Origin: Teredinibacter turnerae | Lineage (GTDB): Bacteria > Pseudomonadota > Gammaproteobacteria > Pseudomonadales > Cellvibrionaceae | Assembly: GCF_037935975.1 (NCBI RefSeq) | Contig: NZ_CP149817.1 | Span: forward strand, 4,960,001 to 5,024,000 | DNA length: 64,000 nucleotides | Direction: 5' to 3' | Program-made: the position numbers and the translations under genes | The notes under the pieces: model-generated | What the model saw: the letters and a program-made list of their open reading frames with translations, nothing else | Databases searched by the model: none | Told to the model about the DNA's origin: nothing | Shown: piece after piece, positions 8,464 through 16,745 of the stretch | How positions within the stretch are numbered: the stretch's first letter is position 1 | How the letters are laid out: each line of letters begins with the position of its first letter

Positions 8464-9492
8464 ATGGCTGCGAAAAAGAAATCTGTCGACTCCGTTGTCG
8501 ACCTGCAAAAACAGATCGATGCGCTCACGGATAAACTGGACAAAACCCGCGCGAAAAATGTTGCCCAGGCAGAGAAAGCTGTTAAGTCCGCAACTGCCGC
8601 ACTGAGCAAAGCAAAGACCAAGCTGTCGAGCCTGCAAACCAAAGCGAAATCTGCAGCCGCCGTAAAACGCAAAACAGCTGCAACTGAGAAGAAGATTGCC
8701 ACTGCAAAAGCCGCTGTTGCCGCGCAGAAAGACACAGTCGCTGAACTACAGCAGAACCTTGCTGCTGCAAAAGCTGAGTATGCGTCCGTCAAACAGGCGG
8801 CGACCCAGGCCGCGGTGCTGGCGAAGATTGCAGCGAAAGTGATGAAAGCTGCTGCGAAAAAGACCCCAGCCAAGAAAAAAGCCACCCGTAAAACAGCCGC
8901 CAAAAAGGCCGAAACAGATACCGCTCCCGCAAAAAAAGCTGCGGCGAAAAAGGCCACAGCGAAGAAAGCCCCCGCTAAAAAAGCCGCACCAAAAAAAGCA
9001 GCGCCCAAAAAAGCGGTAGCGAAAAAAGCTCCAGCAAAGAAAGCCGCGGCGAAGAAAGCACCAGGAACCGCAGCTGAACCGGCCGCAGAACCCGCCACAC
9101 CGAAGAAAGCCCCAGCTAAAAAAGCTCCAGCAAAGAAAGCCGCAGCGAAGAAAGCACCCGCTAAGAAAGCCGCTGCTAAAAAAGCACCGGCAAAGGTTGA
9201 GCCAGAAAGCAAACCCGCTGCTGCCGAGCCAGAAAAACCCACTGCATCGCCAACTCCCAGCGAACCGGAAGTGAGTATAGCGCCAGCAGTGGTAGCCGAC
9301 GAACCAGCGCCAGCAGCAGACACAGCACCAACCGAAACACCCAAAAGCGAGCCCGCTGTAGCGCCTGAGAGCTTACCAGTAGAGCCGGAACCTGCTGCAG
9401 CTAAAACTGAAGAAGAGTCAGCCAAAGACACTGACGAAGATAAGCCCGCCACACCGAATCCAACCGGCAGCCTCTTCGGCGACAATATATAG
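8464..9492 (+). CDS. algP: Histone H1-like Lys/Ala/Pro-repeat protein AlgP
   Basis: 342 residues with three parts. Residues 1-130 are a helical, coiled-coil-like region ([20 protein letters not shown] and alanine-rich continuation). Residues 130-245 are tandem [12 protein letters not shown]-type repeats resembling eukaryotic histone H1 tails. Residues 245-342 are an acidic Pro/Glu/Ala-rich tail ending GSLFGDNI. AlgP (AlgR3) of P. aeruginosa is a DNA-binding, alginate-linked protein with the same repeat style and the same neighbours. The ATG at 8464 has AGG at 8452-8454. The acidic tail after the basic repeats could regulate DNA binding in cis, which is inference. Confidence 0.9.
   Translation: MAAKKKSVDSVVDLQKQIDALTDKLDKTRAKNVAQAEKAVKSATAALSKAKTKLSSLQTKAKSAAAVKRKTAATEKKIATAKAAVAAQKDTVAELQQNLAAAKAEYASVKQAATQAAVLAKIAAKVMKAAAKKTPAKKKATRKTAAKKAETDTAPAKKAAAKKATAKKAPAKKAAPKKAAPKKAVAKKAPAKKAAAKKAPGTAAEPAAEPATPKKAPAKKAPAKKAAAKKAPAKKAAAKKAPAKVEPESKPAAAEPEKPTASPTPSEPEVSIAPAVVADEPAPAADTAPTETPKSEPAVAPESLPVEPEPAAAKTEEESAKDTDEDKPATPNPTGSLFGDNI
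8851..9195 (+). repeat. In-gene KKAPAKKA coding repeats of algP
   Basis: Degenerate 12- to 24-bp repeats built from GCnAAGAAAGCn/AAAAAAGCn units encode the basic tail. Two nearly identical blocks (about 9010-9060 and 9112-9180) are interrupted by a Pro/Glu/Ala segment. Such runs favour slipped-strand length changes. Confidence 0.8.
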
Positions 9493-9512
9493 AGCCATTC
9501 GCACCATGCACT

Positions 9513-9538
9513 AAAAAGCCCGCAATCGCGGGCTTTTT
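9513..9538. terminator. Intrinsic terminator after algP
   Basis: AAAAAGCCCGC at 9513-9523 pairs with GCGGGCTTTTT at 9528-9538 around a four-base loop. It lies 20 nt after the algP stop, just before the convergent 9550-10116 gene, and is symmetric enough to act on both strands. Confidence 0.92.
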
Positions 9539-9549
9539 AGTCTTTGGGT

Positions 9550-10116
9550 TTAGTTCGGGGTTTTTGGAGGCGCTGGATGCGAGCGCTGATATATCTGCGA
9601 ATGCACACCCTGACTTTGAGCGCTTCGGCACACGCTGCGCACAGAGCGCGCAATAGTCCGGGCATCCGGAATACCGAGAAAATCGAGATAGTAGGTTACC
9701 GTTAGGGGTTCAGCACCACGAACGCCGCCGAGATTTTTGCGCGTAATGTCTTGCAGCCGATGGATTAGTATTTTTTCGATCATCAGCTCCGCATTGAGCA
9801 ACTGCTTGGTAATCAGCTTGATCTGCACATCAGTAAACGAGCCCGCCGATTTTATAAAACGTCTGCTTTCACGTAATTTGATCACCGTAGCCTGATTTAC
9901 CGTATCAACCGTAATCAACACATCGTCGAGAAGGCTGCGTTCCAACACAATAGCCTCCTCTTCCAACCAGCATAACCAGAGAAGAATATTGACGTTTGCA
10001 TAGTAGTTGTCTTGCAAATTAAGCAGTGCGCGCTCCACTTCCTTGTAGGCGTAGACCTTCGTCGCGTAGTCCCATAGGGTTGTACGCCATGCTGCAGAAG
10101 TGGCGGGTTCAGTCAT
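9550..10116 (-). CDS. TIGR02444 (DUF2390) family protein
   Basis: 188 residues, soluble and helical, without signal peptide. The segment LWDYATKVYAYKEVERALLN followed by NVNILLWLCWLEEEA, with its aromatic residues, is typical of this uncharacterised proteobacterial family. The C-terminal 30 residues are Ser/Pro/Gln-rich and probably disordered. Function is unknown. Its gene is convergent with algP, sharing a terminator, and a promoter-like pair lies about 55 nt upstream. Upstream of the ATG only a weak GGAT is present. Confidence 0.75.
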   Translation of the reverse strand: MTEPATSAAWRTTLWDYATKVYAYKEVERALLNLQDNYYANVNILLWLCWLEEEAIVLERSLLDDVLITVDTVNQATVIKLRESRRFIKSAGSFTDVQIKLITKQLLNAELMIEKILIHRLQDITRKNLGGVRGAEPLTVTYYLDFLGIPDARTIARSVRSVCRSAQSQGVHSQIYQRSHPAPPKTPN

Positions 10117-10537
10117 TAGTGATCCGTGTTGAATTACGCGGCTATGTTAAAGCCGTGAACGCGTGAGAGCTATATGAAGAAAGTGGGAAATTTGTAATTA
10201 CCTGGGCGGGTTAACACTAATTTGCTCGCCGCCGTGCTGACACCGAAAAGCAACTTTGCGAACCGAGCAAAATGTAGATTGCTGAATATTAACGCGTAAC
10301 ACCGCAGATAATACTCTGGTGGTTCTGTCGTAGTACTTGATGGGTACAGGCCGCAACACGCACTGTCACAATCATTTTCGAAGCGAAGCACACCCACACT
10401 TTATTACTATTTTGCAAATTCAAGTGAATCCGTCCGCTGCAACTTGCGAATAAACTGCGTATTGCGGAACCTTGGGTTATCAAGAAGAGCCCACGGTGAA
10501 TCAAATACTGTGCCGACGGGCAACCTAAAAAAACGTG
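10117..10537. other. Intergenic region between trmB and the TIGR02444 gene
   Basis: 421 nt, both flanking genes on the minus strand. No open frame with a ribosome-binding site was found. It contains a promoter-like pair at 10169-10197 for the downstream gene. A T-run follows the trmB stop (minus strand, near 10530) without a convincing stem. Confidence 0.5.
10169..10197 (-). promoter_or_regulatory. Candidate sigma70 promoter for the TIGR02444 gene
   Basis: On the minus strand TTACAA is followed after 17 nt by TATAGC, each matching 4 of 6 consensus bases. This places a start about 45 nt before the ATG. Confidence 0.35.
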
Positions 10538-11227
10538 CTAATCGCGCTTTTCAAAAACCAGATCCCAAACCCCGTGACCCAGCCGCTCACCGCGGGCTTC
10601 GAATTTTGTATTGGGGCGATAGTCCGGTTTCGGCGCAAAACAATACTCACCAGCAGTATTGCTGTAACCCTGCTGCAACGACATCACTTCCATCATATAG
10701 TCAGCATAGTTCTCCCAATCAGTGGCCATATGAAAATGGCCACCCGTTCGGAGCAGTCCGTGCACTTTGTCTGCAAAAGCGGCCTGCAGAATACGGCGCT
10801 TGTGGTGCTTCTTCTTATGCCATGGATCGGGAAAATACAGCTGGAAGCGATCAACCGCCCCGGTGGGAATACAGTCGGTCATAACATCCTGCGCGTCCGC
10901 CATATACACACGAAGGTTCTCTACGCCCTCTTTGCCGGCAAGGTGAATAAGCCGACCAACCCCTGGTGGATGCACCTCTATGCCGACAAAGTCTTTTTCC
11001 GGCTCAGCCAGCGCCATGTGGAGCAGTGAATCACCCATGCCGAAGCCGACTTCAACCACTAGAGGTGCGACGCGGCCAAAAACTGCTACCGGGTCCAGCG
11101 GTCCATCAAACATACTCAGGCCGTACTTCGGCCACCAGGTATCGAACGCGTTCCGCTGGCCCTCCGTCATGCGGCCACCACGGATAACAAAACTGCGAAT
11201 CGGTTTCTCTTTAAATTCTGGCTTCAT
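10538..11227 (-). CDS. trmB: tRNA (guanine-N7-)-methyltransferase TrmB
   Basis: SAM-dependent methylation of G46 in the tRNA variable loop. The 229-residue length is typical. The SAM-binding motif is VVEVGFGMGDSLLHMA near residue 57-72. The catalytic family signature FQLYFPDPWHKKKHHKRR lies near 128-145, and a C-terminal FEARGERLGHGVWDLVFEK closes the domain. The gene precedes a DUF423 gene in the minus-strand series but is separated from the TIGR02444 gene by 421 nt. Confidence 0.97.
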   Translation of the reverse strand: MKPEFKEKPIRSFVIRGGRMTEGQRNAFDTWWPKYGLSMFDGPLDPVAVFGRVAPLVVEVGFGMGDSLLHMALAEPEKDFVGIEVHPPGVGRLIHLAGKEGVENLRVYMADAQDVMTDCIPTGAVDRFQLYFPDPWHKKKHHKRRILQAAFADKVHGLLRTGGHFHMATDWENYADYMMEVMSLQQGYSNTAGEYCFAPKPDYRPNTKFEARGERLGHGVWDLVFEKRD

Positions 11228-11261
11228 CTACAACTGACTTTTTAAGACTTGAATTAAACAA

Positions 11262-11642
11262 CTAACGTTTTACAACGGCAAACAGCAAACACATCCAGGC
11301 GGCAATAAAGGCGATACCACCCAATGGGGTGACTGGGCCGAGCAACCGGGGCCCACCAAGCGCGAGCCCGTAAAGGCTACCAGAAAAAAGCACCACGCCA
11401 ATCGCGAATAACCACCCGCTGGCGTATAGCACTTTCATGGCAAGACCCTGGGAGATTAGCACGCCCACAGCCACCAGTGCCAAAGCGTGATAGAACTGAT
11501 ATTGCACCGCGGTCTGCCAGATACTTATCGGGTGCTCGGCCAACACCGACTTGAGCGCGTGCGCGCCGAACGCGCCTAATACAACCGCGAGTGCTCCGAA
11601 CCCGGCACCGATCGCGAGAAATATTCTCCCGCTGTCTAACAT
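11262..11642 (-). CDS. DUF423 inner-membrane protein (YgdD-like)
   Basis: About 126 residues with four predicted membrane segments. The N-terminal FLAIGAGFGALAVVLGAFGAHA is the DUF423 signature. Later helices are FYHALALVAVGVL, LFAIGVVLFSGSLYGLAL and a final GGIAFIAAWMCLLFAV. I use the ATG at 11642 because GGAGA lies a few bases upstream; a longer frame from 11732 would run through the rpoH terminator. Function unknown. It follows rpoH with a terminator between, so it probably has its own promoter or depends on readthrough. Confidence 0.88.
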   Translation of the reverse strand: MLDSGRIFLAIGAGFGALAVVLGAFGAHALKSVLAEHPISIWQTAVQYQFYHALALVAVGVLISQGLAMKVLYASGWLFAIGVVLFSGSLYGLALGGPRLLGPVTPLGGIAFIAAWMCLLFAVVKR

Positions 11643-11660
11643 AATTTTCTCCACAAAATA

Positions 11661-11688
11661 AAAAAGCCGCAGATAACTGCGGCTTTTT
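11661..11688 (-). terminator. Intrinsic terminator after rpoH
   Basis: AAAAAGCCGCAG at 11661-11672 pairs with CTGCGGCTTTTT at 11677-11688, a 12-bp stem with a four-base loop. It lies 25 nt after the rpoH stop. Confidence 0.93.
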
Positions 11689-11712
11689 CGAATCAACCTG
11701 CGTTGGTGGTGA

Positions 11713-12567
11713 CTAAGCTTCCATCGCCACACGCATTTTCTTCATAGCATTTTTTTCGAGCTGGCGAATCCGCTCAGCCGACACGCCGTACTTGTCGGCC
11801 AGTTCGTGCAATGTGGCCTTACTGTCGCTCAACCAGCGCTGCTGGAGAATGTCGCGGCTGCGGTCGTCGAGTTGATCCAGAGCGCGCTCCAGGCCTGCAA
11901 CACTGTTTTCTGTCCAATCAGCGTTTTCCAACATGGTAGAAGGGTCGTAGCGACGGTCTTCGAGGTAATTGGCTGGCGCCTGGTATGCGGTTTCGTCATC
12001 GTCGTCCGCACCCGCATCAAAGGCCGCATCGTACGCCGACAATCGACTTTCCATCTCGCGAACGTTTTTCACGTCTACGTTCAGGTCTTGCGCTACCGCG
12101 TTGGCTTCGTCATTGGTCAGCCAGGCAAGGCGCTTCTTCTGGCCGCGCAAATTGAAAAACAGTTTGCGCTGAGCCTTGGTGGTCGCCACTTTCACAATGC
12201 GCCAGTTGCGCAGAATGAATTCATGTATTTCGGCTTTGATCCAATGCACAGCAAAGGACACCAGACGCACACCTTTCTCGGGGTTGAAGCGTTTAACCGC
12301 TTTCATCAGGCCCACGTTGCCTTCCTGAATCAGGTCGCCTTGCGCCAGACCGTAGCCCGCGTAAGATTTGGCAATGTGCACGACGAAGCGCAAATGCGCC
12401 ATAACCAGGCGGCGCGCCGCGTCGAGATCCTGACGATAATACAGGTCTTCCGCCAATTGCTTCTCTTCCTCGGCAGAGAGCACAGCGAAGTTGTTCACGG
12501 CCTGCATGTACGCGTTCAGGTTCTGCCCTGGTGCCAGTACATCTAAAGCCTGCAAACTCTTGCCCAT
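11713..12567 (-). CDS. rpoH: Heat-shock sigma factor RpoH (sigma32)
   Basis: RNA polymerase sigma factor for heat-shock genes. The 284-residue length is normal. Region 2 contains [20 protein letters not shown], and the RpoH box QRKLFFNLR near residue 133-141 separates it from RpoD and RpoS. Region 4.2 ([19 protein letters not shown]) ends the protein. A strong GGAGG lies about eight bases before the ATG. The gene follows ftsYEX, the usual order, but after a 166-nt gap that carries a promoter candidate. It ends in a strong terminator. Confidence 0.98.
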   Translation of the reverse strand: MGKSLQALDVLAPGQNLNAYMQAVNNFAVLSAEEEKQLAEDLYYRQDLDAARRLVMAHLRFVVHIAKSYAGYGLAQGDLIQEGNVGLMKAVKRFNPEKGVRLVSFAVHWIKAEIHEFILRNWRIVKVATTKAQRKLFFNLRGQKKRLAWLTNDEANAVAQDLNVDVKNVREMESRLSAYDAAFDAGADDDDETAYQAPANYLEDRRYDPSTMLENADWTENSVAGLERALDQLDDRSRDILQQRWLSDSKATLHELADKYGVSAERIRQLEKNAMKKMRVAMEA

Positions 12568-12657
12568 TCGGCATTCCTCCAGAATCTATCTTTAGGTGTT
12601 AGCCAGTGTAGCAGCCGCCTCACCAGCTCGCTCACTAACCATCAATCCAGTTGCGAG

Positions 12658-12685
12658 ATCTTAGGGCTTTATTTCAAGAATTCAA
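12658..12685 (-). promoter_or_regulatory. Candidate promoter for rpoH
   Basis: Minus-strand TTGAAT and TAAGAT are separated by 16 nt. An overlapping CTTGAAA resembles a sigma32 -35 element, but no CCCCAT-type -10 follows. The site lies about 90 nt before the rpoH ATG, in the ftsX-rpoH gap. Confidence 0.35.
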
Positions 12686-12733
12686 GGCCCACCCAAAAAA
12701 ATCTCTCTATGTGCTTTATAGACCGCTGTTAGG

Positions 12734-13708
12734 TCACTTAGGTTCAATGGTCGCCAAATGGCGCCCCACGGCCAACCAGGCACCCAGCCAGCCTAACACA
12801 ATCCCCGTTAACAAAAGTTGTACGTTGCCCGCAAACCCCAAACCCGATAGTTCGAAATCACTTTGGTACAGTGTGGCGAGCCGTGCGACAGTGCCTTCCA
12901 GCACCCAATAGCCCAGACTAACGATAATGCACGCCAGAATACCGCCCATGAAGCCGTACCAGCCGCCGCTGTATATAAAGGGCCTGCGCACGAAACTGTT
13001 GGTGCCGCCAACCAGCTTTGCGACAACGATTTCCTCGCGCCGGTTTTCAATCGCCAGGCGAATCGTATTGCCGATGGCCAGCAGCACGCCCAAGCCAAGT
13101 AAACCGGCCAGTGCCGCAACGATTTTTTTACCGAGAATCATCAGCTCGCGCAAGCGCCGCACCCATTCCATATCCATGCTGACCTCGTCGACAATTGGCG
13201 AGAGGGCAATGTCGTCGGCAAGCGCCGCCAGCGCCTGAGGAGCGCTACCCAGCTGGGTTGGCGAAACAATTAAGGTTGCCGGCAGAGGATTGTCGTCCAG
13301 GGAGTCTAACGCCTCGCCAAAACCGGACATACGCTGAAAATCCGCGAGTACCTGATCCGGAGTCAGGTAGCGCACGCTGCTCACTTGAGACTTTTGTTCA
13401 AGGCTGTCTATCAATTGCGTTATCGCAGCATCACGTGCACGCAATTTTATATACACCGAAATTTTTGGCGACGCGTCCCAACTGTCCCCGAGCTGCTGAA
13501 TATTGCCGAGCGCGACCAGCAAGGTCGCCGGTAGTGCAAGCGCGATGGCTACCACCAGGGCAGTCATCAAGGTTTGAATTGGCGTGCTGAGCAGCCGCGA
13601 AAGACTGCCTCGGAATGAGACCCTGTGCTGTGAACCCCAGGCTCCCAGGCGATCGCGCACACGCGACTTGCTTTGCACCGCCCCTTGCGGGCTTTCGTTG
13701 CGCGCCAT
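12734..13708 (-). CDS. ftsX: Cell-division ABC transporter permease FtsX
   Basis: Membrane partner of FtsE at the division septum, where the pair activates peptidoglycan hydrolases. About 324 residues. The first membrane segment is TLMTALVVAIALALPATLLVAL, followed by a periplasmic domain of about 100 residues. Three further segments follow (IVAALAGLLGLGVLLAIGN, GFMGGILACIIVSLGYWVL, LLTGIVLGWLGAWLAVG). The ATG at 13708 is one base after the ftsE stop, which argues against the longer upstream frame. A basic N-terminal extension of about 45 residues before the first helix is typical of pseudomonad-type FtsX. Confidence 0.96.
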   Translation of the reverse strand: MARNESPQGAVQSKSRVRDRLGAWGSQHRVSFRGSLSRLLSTPIQTLMTALVVAIALALPATLLVALGNIQQLGDSWDASPKISVYIKLRARDAAITQLIDSLEQKSQVSSVRYLTPDQVLADFQRMSGFGEALDSLDDNPLPATLIVSPTQLGSAPQALAALADDIALSPIVDEVSMDMEWVRRLRELMILGKKIVAALAGLLGLGVLLAIGNTIRLAIENRREEIVVAKLVGGTNSFVRRPFIYSGGWYGFMGGILACIIVSLGYWVLEGTVARLATLYQSDFELSGLGFAGNVQLLLTGIVLGWLGAWLAVGRHLATIEPK

Positions 13709-13709
13709 G

Positions 13710-14387
13710 CTACATATCCTCCGGCAACAGCCCGTCGTGCACCAGTTCTCCGCCGGCGAGTGTAAGCACACGGTGACCCAGTTGCCGCACCAGCGCAAGA
13801 TCGTGGCTGGCGATGAGTACGGTCACCCCAAACGCGTTGAACTGGCGAAACAGCGTCATAATCTCTTCGGATAATTTCGGGTCGAGGTTCCCGGTGGGTT
13901 CGTCTGCGAGCAGCAGTGGCGGTTTGTTGACCACAGCACGCGCAATGCCCACACGCTGCTGCTCACCGCCGGACAGCGTTATAGGGTTGTGCTTTTCTTT
14001 CTCGAGCAGGCCGACTTTATCAAGTGCGGCGCGCACCCGGCGGCCCACTTCCCGACTTTGGTGACCTGCGATATACAAGGGTAACGCGACGTTCTCGAAC
14101 ACGGTACGGTCAAACAATAACTGGTGATTCTGAAAGACCACACCCACCTGACGGCGATGGTAGGGAATTTGCCCGGTACGCATACGATTGAGGTTGCGAC
14201 CGGCAATCACCACCTGTCCGGTGGACGCGCGCTCCATCAGCATCACCAGCTTCATCAAGGTGCTTTTGCCTGCGCCGGAATGGCCGGTAAGAAAAACCAT
14301 CTCACCTGCGTTGACGTCGAAAGAAAGGTTGGCCAGCGCTTGCTGTCCGCTGGCGTAGCGTTTGCTAACGTTACTAAAGCTGATCAC
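13710..14387 (-). CDS. ftsE: Cell-division ABC transporter ATPase FtsE
   Basis: ATPase that pairs with FtsX. The 225 residues hold Walker [14 protein letters not shown] (near 35), ABC signature [14 protein letters not shown] (near 139) and Walker [13 protein letters not shown] (near 159). The D-loop and H-loop region follows in [11 protein letters not shown]. Its start is 22 nt after the ftsY stop, and ftsX begins one base after its stop, so ftsYEX is one transcription unit. Confidence 0.98.
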   Translation of the reverse strand: MISFSNVSKRYASGQQALANLSFDVNAGEMVFLTGHSGAGKSTLMKLVMLMERASTGQVVIAGRNLNRMRTGQIPYHRRQVGVVFQNHQLLFDRTVFENVALPLYIAGHQSREVGRRVRAALDKVGLLEKEKHNPITLSGGEQQRVGIARAVVNKPPLLLADEPTGNLDPKLSEEIMTLFRQFNAFGVTVLIASHDLALVRQLGHRVLTLAGGELVHDGLLPEDM

Positions 14388-14409
14388 AGTGGATTACATC
14401 TGATTATGG

Positions 14410-15414
14410 TTATTCTGTCCCGAACAGCGCATCTATAAAGCTGGTAGCCTGGAACGGCTGCAAATCGTCTATGCCTTCGCCGACACCGATATAGCGCACC
14501 GGCAGGCCGTGCTGTTTGCTTAGGGCGAAGATAATACCGCCTTTCGCGGTGCCATCCAGTTTGGTCAGCGCCAGCCCGGTCACACCTGCCGCCTCTTTGA
14601 AATGGCCTGCCTGCGACAGCGCATTTTGGCCAGTACCCGCGTCCAGCACCAAAAGCACTTCATGCGGCGCACTGTCATCCAGCTTGGCCATCACTCGCTT
14701 GACCTTGGCCAGTTCCTCCATCAGGTTACTCTTATTGTGTAAACGACCGGCAGTATCTGCGATCACCACATCGATTTGACGTGCCTGTGCCGACTGTACC
14801 GCATCGTAGATAACCGATGCGCTGTCCGCGCCCGTGTGCTGAGCCACCACGGGTACCTTGTTGCGCTCGCCCCACACCTGCAATTGCTCCACCGCCGCAG
14901 CGCGGAAAGTATCGCCGGCGGCCAACATTACGGATTTGCCCTGGTTTTGAAAACGTTTGGCGAGCTTGCCGATGGTGGTGGTTTTGCCCACCCCATTGAC
15001 GCCCACCACAAGAATAACGAAGGGCTTTTGTGCGCACTCCACATCCAGTGGCGCTTCCACATCCAGCAACAAGTCGGCGAGGGATTGACGCAGCGCGGCG
15101 TAAAGCGCGTCCGAATCGGCCAACTGCTTGCGTGCAACCCGCGCGGTGAGATCGTCGATAATATCGGTGGTGGCTTCAACCCCCACATCGGCCATCAACA
15201 ACAGGGTTTCGATTTCTTCAAGCAGCTCGTCGTCGATGGCCTTTTTGCCCAGTAACAAACTCGCCAGCCCGCCGGACAGCTGGTTGCTGGTGCGGGATAA
15301 GCCCTGTTTGATGCGGGTAAAGAAGCTGACCTTTTCTGTGGGCTTCTCCGCTGGCTGGGCCACAGCTTCGCTCTCAGGGCTTTCGGATTTGCTTTTTTTG
15401 CTCTTAAAAAACAT
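14410..15414 (-). CDS. ftsY: Signal recognition particle receptor FtsY
   Basis: GTPase that docks the signal recognition particle at the membrane for co-translational insertion. 334 residues. A short Lys/Ser/Glu-rich N-terminus (1-35) replaces the long acidic A domain of E. coli. The N domain follows, then the G domain with GVNGVGKTTTIGKLA, DTAGRL and TKLDGTAKGG. The final ATSFIDALFGTE is the usual C-terminus. It is divergent from rsmD across 60 nt, the standard arrangement. Confidence 0.98.
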   Translation of the reverse strand: MFFKSKKSKSESPESEAVAQPAEKPTEKVSFFTRIKQGLSRTSNQLSGGLASLLLGKKAIDDELLEEIETLLLMADVGVEATTDIIDDLTARVARKQLADSDALYAALRQSLADLLLDVEAPLDVECAQKPFVILVVGVNGVGKTTTIGKLAKRFQNQGKSVMLAAGDTFRAAAVEQLQVWGERNKVPVVAQHTGADSASVIYDAVQSAQARQIDVVIADTAGRLHNKSNLMEELAKVKRVMAKLDDSAPHEVLLVLDAGTGQNALSQAGHFKEAAGVTGLALTKLDGTAKGGIIFALSKQHGLPVRYIGVGEGIDDLQPFQATSFIDALFGTE

Positions 15415-15474
15415 GATGCGCGGCAGTTATAGTGACTCTGGAAGCAGCATCGTACCATTTAGAAGGCCATAGTT

Positions 15475-16050
15475 TTGCAACGCCAAAGTAAAAATTCTCA
15501 AAAAAGTAGCCTGCGCATCATTGGAGGCCAATGGCGTGGGCGAAAATTATCCGTAGCCGATGCTGAGGGCCTGCGCCCCACTGGTGACCGCGTGCGCGAA
15601 ACCCTGTTCAATTGGCTTGCCCCCTGGGTACCCGGCGCTCGCTGCCTCGATTTATTTGCGGGCACCGGTGCGCTGGGCCTGGAAGCGCTGTCGCGCGGCG
15701 CGGCGCACACCACTTTTATCGAAACCCACCCGCAAGCCGCCACCACTTTGCGTGACCACCTCAACACCCTCGGTTGCAAACAGGCCGATGTGCTGCGCAA
15801 TGACGGTATTGCATGGCTCAACAGCGCAACACCTGCGCCCTACGATATTATTTTTGTCGATCCGCCATTTGCTAATGATCTTTGGGAGCAAGCACTTACT
15901 AGCATCGAGCAGTGCGCAGTAGCGTCGGCACAAGCGCTGGTGTACATAGAAACACCCGTTGACCACGCCCTGACCACCCCGTCCAACTGGCAACCATTGA
16001 AATCGAAAACCGCCGGCAAGGTGCGTTTTGGCTTGTGGCAGGTGGCGTAA
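15475..16050 (+). CDS. rsmD: 16S rRNA (guanine966-N2)-methyltransferase RsmD
   Basis: Methylates G966 of 16S rRNA. About 191 residues. The family start LRIIGGQWRGRKLSV and RPTGDRVRETLFNWL are present. The SAM-binding motif is CLDLFAGTGALGLEALSRGA, and the catalytic FVDPPF lies near residue 128. The start is a TTG at 15475, supported by AGAAGG eight bases upstream. Located upstream of coaD as in other gammaproteobacteria. Confidence 0.96.
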   Translation: MQRQSKNSQKSSLRIIGGQWRGRKLSVADAEGLRPTGDRVRETLFNWLAPWVPGARCLDLFAGTGALGLEALSRGAAHTTFIETHPQAATTLRDHLNTLGCKQADVLRNDGIAWLNSATPAPYDIIFVDPPFANDLWEQALTSIEQCAVASAQALVYIETPVDHALTTPSNWQPLKSKTAGKVRFGLWQVA

Positions 16051-16124
16051 ATTTCCCCATACCAATCGTTGTCGTCGGCGCCAAGGTGCGCCCGGCGCTC
16101 CCAACTGATGGCAATTCACGTTAG

Positions 16125-16649
<525 letters not shown>

Positions 16650-16671
16650 CTTAACCCCTTCGGATTAATAA

Positions 16672-16693
16672 CAGCGCTTCGCCCGAGGCGCTG
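16672..16693 (+). terminator. Possible weak terminator after coaD
   Basis: CAGCGC at 16672-16677 pairs with GCGCTG at 16688-16693, with a short inner TCG/CGA match. No U-tract follows, so it may be only a hairpin. Confidence 0.3.
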
Positions 16694-16745
16694 CTAGTAT
16701 CAAATAGTCACCCTACTCTTTGCTAACCAGCTGTAACACACCCGC

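Noticed and set aside
8457-9485. 342-codon Ala/Phe/Gly-rich frame antisense to algP
   Set aside because: It is the complement of the Lys/Ala repeats. The repeat composition explains the lack of stops.
12658-12685. Sigma32 promoter upstream of rpoH
   Set aside because: CTTGAAA is present but no matching CCCCAT-type -10 follows, so only a sigma70 candidate is listed.
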